From a virus, in IMG/VR virus record IMGVR_UViG_3300046028_002655, positions 1-23,321 of that record: a stretch of DNA of 23,321 nt. The stretch is one strand, 5' to 3'. Below, piece by piece: positions 22,932-23,321 of the stretch. The first letter of the stretch is position 1. Each line of letters starts with the position of its first letter. Under the pieces are notes generated by a model. The model worked only from the letters and a program-made list of their open reading frames with translations. It ran no database searches and was not told where the DNA came from. Both the position numbers and the translations under genes were made by a program.

Positions 22932-23321
22932 ATGACCGTCTCGTCGACCACCGCCAGAGCCAACTACACCGGCAACGGAACCACCGCCGTCTTCACGGTG
23001 CCGTTCTACTTCCTCGCAGCCGCGGACCTGCGGGTCATCCTGCGGACCGGCACGACCGAGGTAGTCCAGTCCCTGACCACTAACTACACCGTGACCGGGG
23101 CCGGCAACGAGAACGGCGGGTCCGTCACGATGCTGGTCGCTCCCGCCGCCGGCACCACCCTCACCATCCTGCGGAACGCGCCGGCCACGCAGGAGACCGA
23201 CCTGCTCCCGAATGACCGGCTCCCCGCTGAGTCTCTCGAGGACGCGCTCGACAAGCTCACGATGCTGGTGCAGCAGGTCGATGAGGTGGCCGATCGGGCG
23301 CTCCAGTTCCCGGCCTCCGAT
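22932..23321 (+). CDS. tail fibre/spike protein, N-terminal part (3' end outside window)
   Basis: The first 130 codons are open to the window edge. ATG 22932 is preceded by GGGAG (22918-22922), nine bases upstream, and lies three bases after the giant gene's stop. The start reads MTVSSTTARANYTGNGTTAV, then FTVPFYFLAAADLRVIL, NYTVTGAGNENGGSV, ETDLLPNDRLPAESLEDALD and KLTMLVQQVDEVADRAL. This is the conserved virion-attachment domain of podovirus tail fibres and spikes (T7 gp17-like N-terminus). The variable receptor-binding or depolymerase part lies beyond the window. It determines host range, and its location after the ejection genes is normal. Confidence 0.88.
   Translation, partial: MTVSSTTARANYTGNGTTAVFTVPFYFLAAADLRVILRTGTTEVVQSLTTNYTVTGAGNENGGSVTMLVAPAAGTTLTILRNAPATQETDLLPNDRLPAESLEDALDKLTMLVQQVDEVADRALQFPASD

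Noticed and set aside
1-23321. Integrase, attachment site, insertion sequence, CRISPR array, rRNA or tRNA
   Set aside because: I searched by eye on both strands and saw no tyrosine or serine recombinase motifs, terminal inverted repeats, regularly spaced repeats or RNA gene signatures. Whether the source is a virion genome or a prophage cannot be decided from this window.

Overview
The window is part of a tailed double-stranded DNA phage genome, or a prophage, with podovirus (short-tailed) architecture. Every supported gene lies on the + strand. Starts and stops are packed tightly, with many TGATG, ATGA or GTGA overlaps. Base composition is GC-rich: single 60-base lines I counted range from 38% to 72% G+C, and most genes look to be in the mid-60s. 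A spanin pair and a small endolysin without a wall-binding domain point to a Gram-negative host. The GC content fits an alpha- or betaproteobacterium, but no gene here fixes the host. The order portal - Bbp19-like - scaffold - major capsid - small capsid protein - tail tubular A/B - ejection proteins - fibre resembles the Bordetella BPP-1 type and, more loosely, T7.

Layout: 1-553 holds the end of one unknown gene and two small unknown genes. 556-2229 is the portal. 2226-3567 is a complete lysis cassette placed inside the head module: an XhlA-like membrane protein, a TIGR02594-type endolysin, a short holin-like protein, an Rz-like inner-membrane spanin, and an Rz1-like lipoprotein embedded in another frame of Rz. 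3564-4713 carries a Bbp19-like protein and the scaffold. A 221-base non-coding stretch with a clear intrinsic terminator precedes the major capsid protein (4935-5828) and a probable cement protein (5843-6349). A second terminator hairpin follows. 6403-10073 encodes a small unknown protein and the tail tubular A and B proteins.

From 10070 to 22928 lies the DNA-ejection module: a GNAT-fold protein, a gp14-like protein, a gp15-like protein, and one gene of 10,242 bases encoding a 3,413-residue protein. This giant occupies the T7 gp16 position but is built as a phage polyvalent protein. Readable parts are an N-terminal membrane-active region, a JAMM/RadC-like domain with an intact motif, a degenerate second copy of it, a region with a possible DNA-glycosylase-like pattern, a module with an EIQSDW signature in lower-GC DNA, a HETGH zincin, long helical stretches and a hydrophobic C-terminal region. 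The window ends inside the N-terminal, virion-attachment domain of a tail fibre or spike.

Working together: portal, scaffold, capsid and cement build the head; tubular proteins A and B form the short tail; the ejection proteins are probably packed in the head and delivered into the host with the DNA, where enzyme domains of the giant protein may act on the envelope or host defences; the lysis cassette releases progeny. The most interesting object is the giant ejected protein, especially its tandem intact and degenerate JAMM domains.
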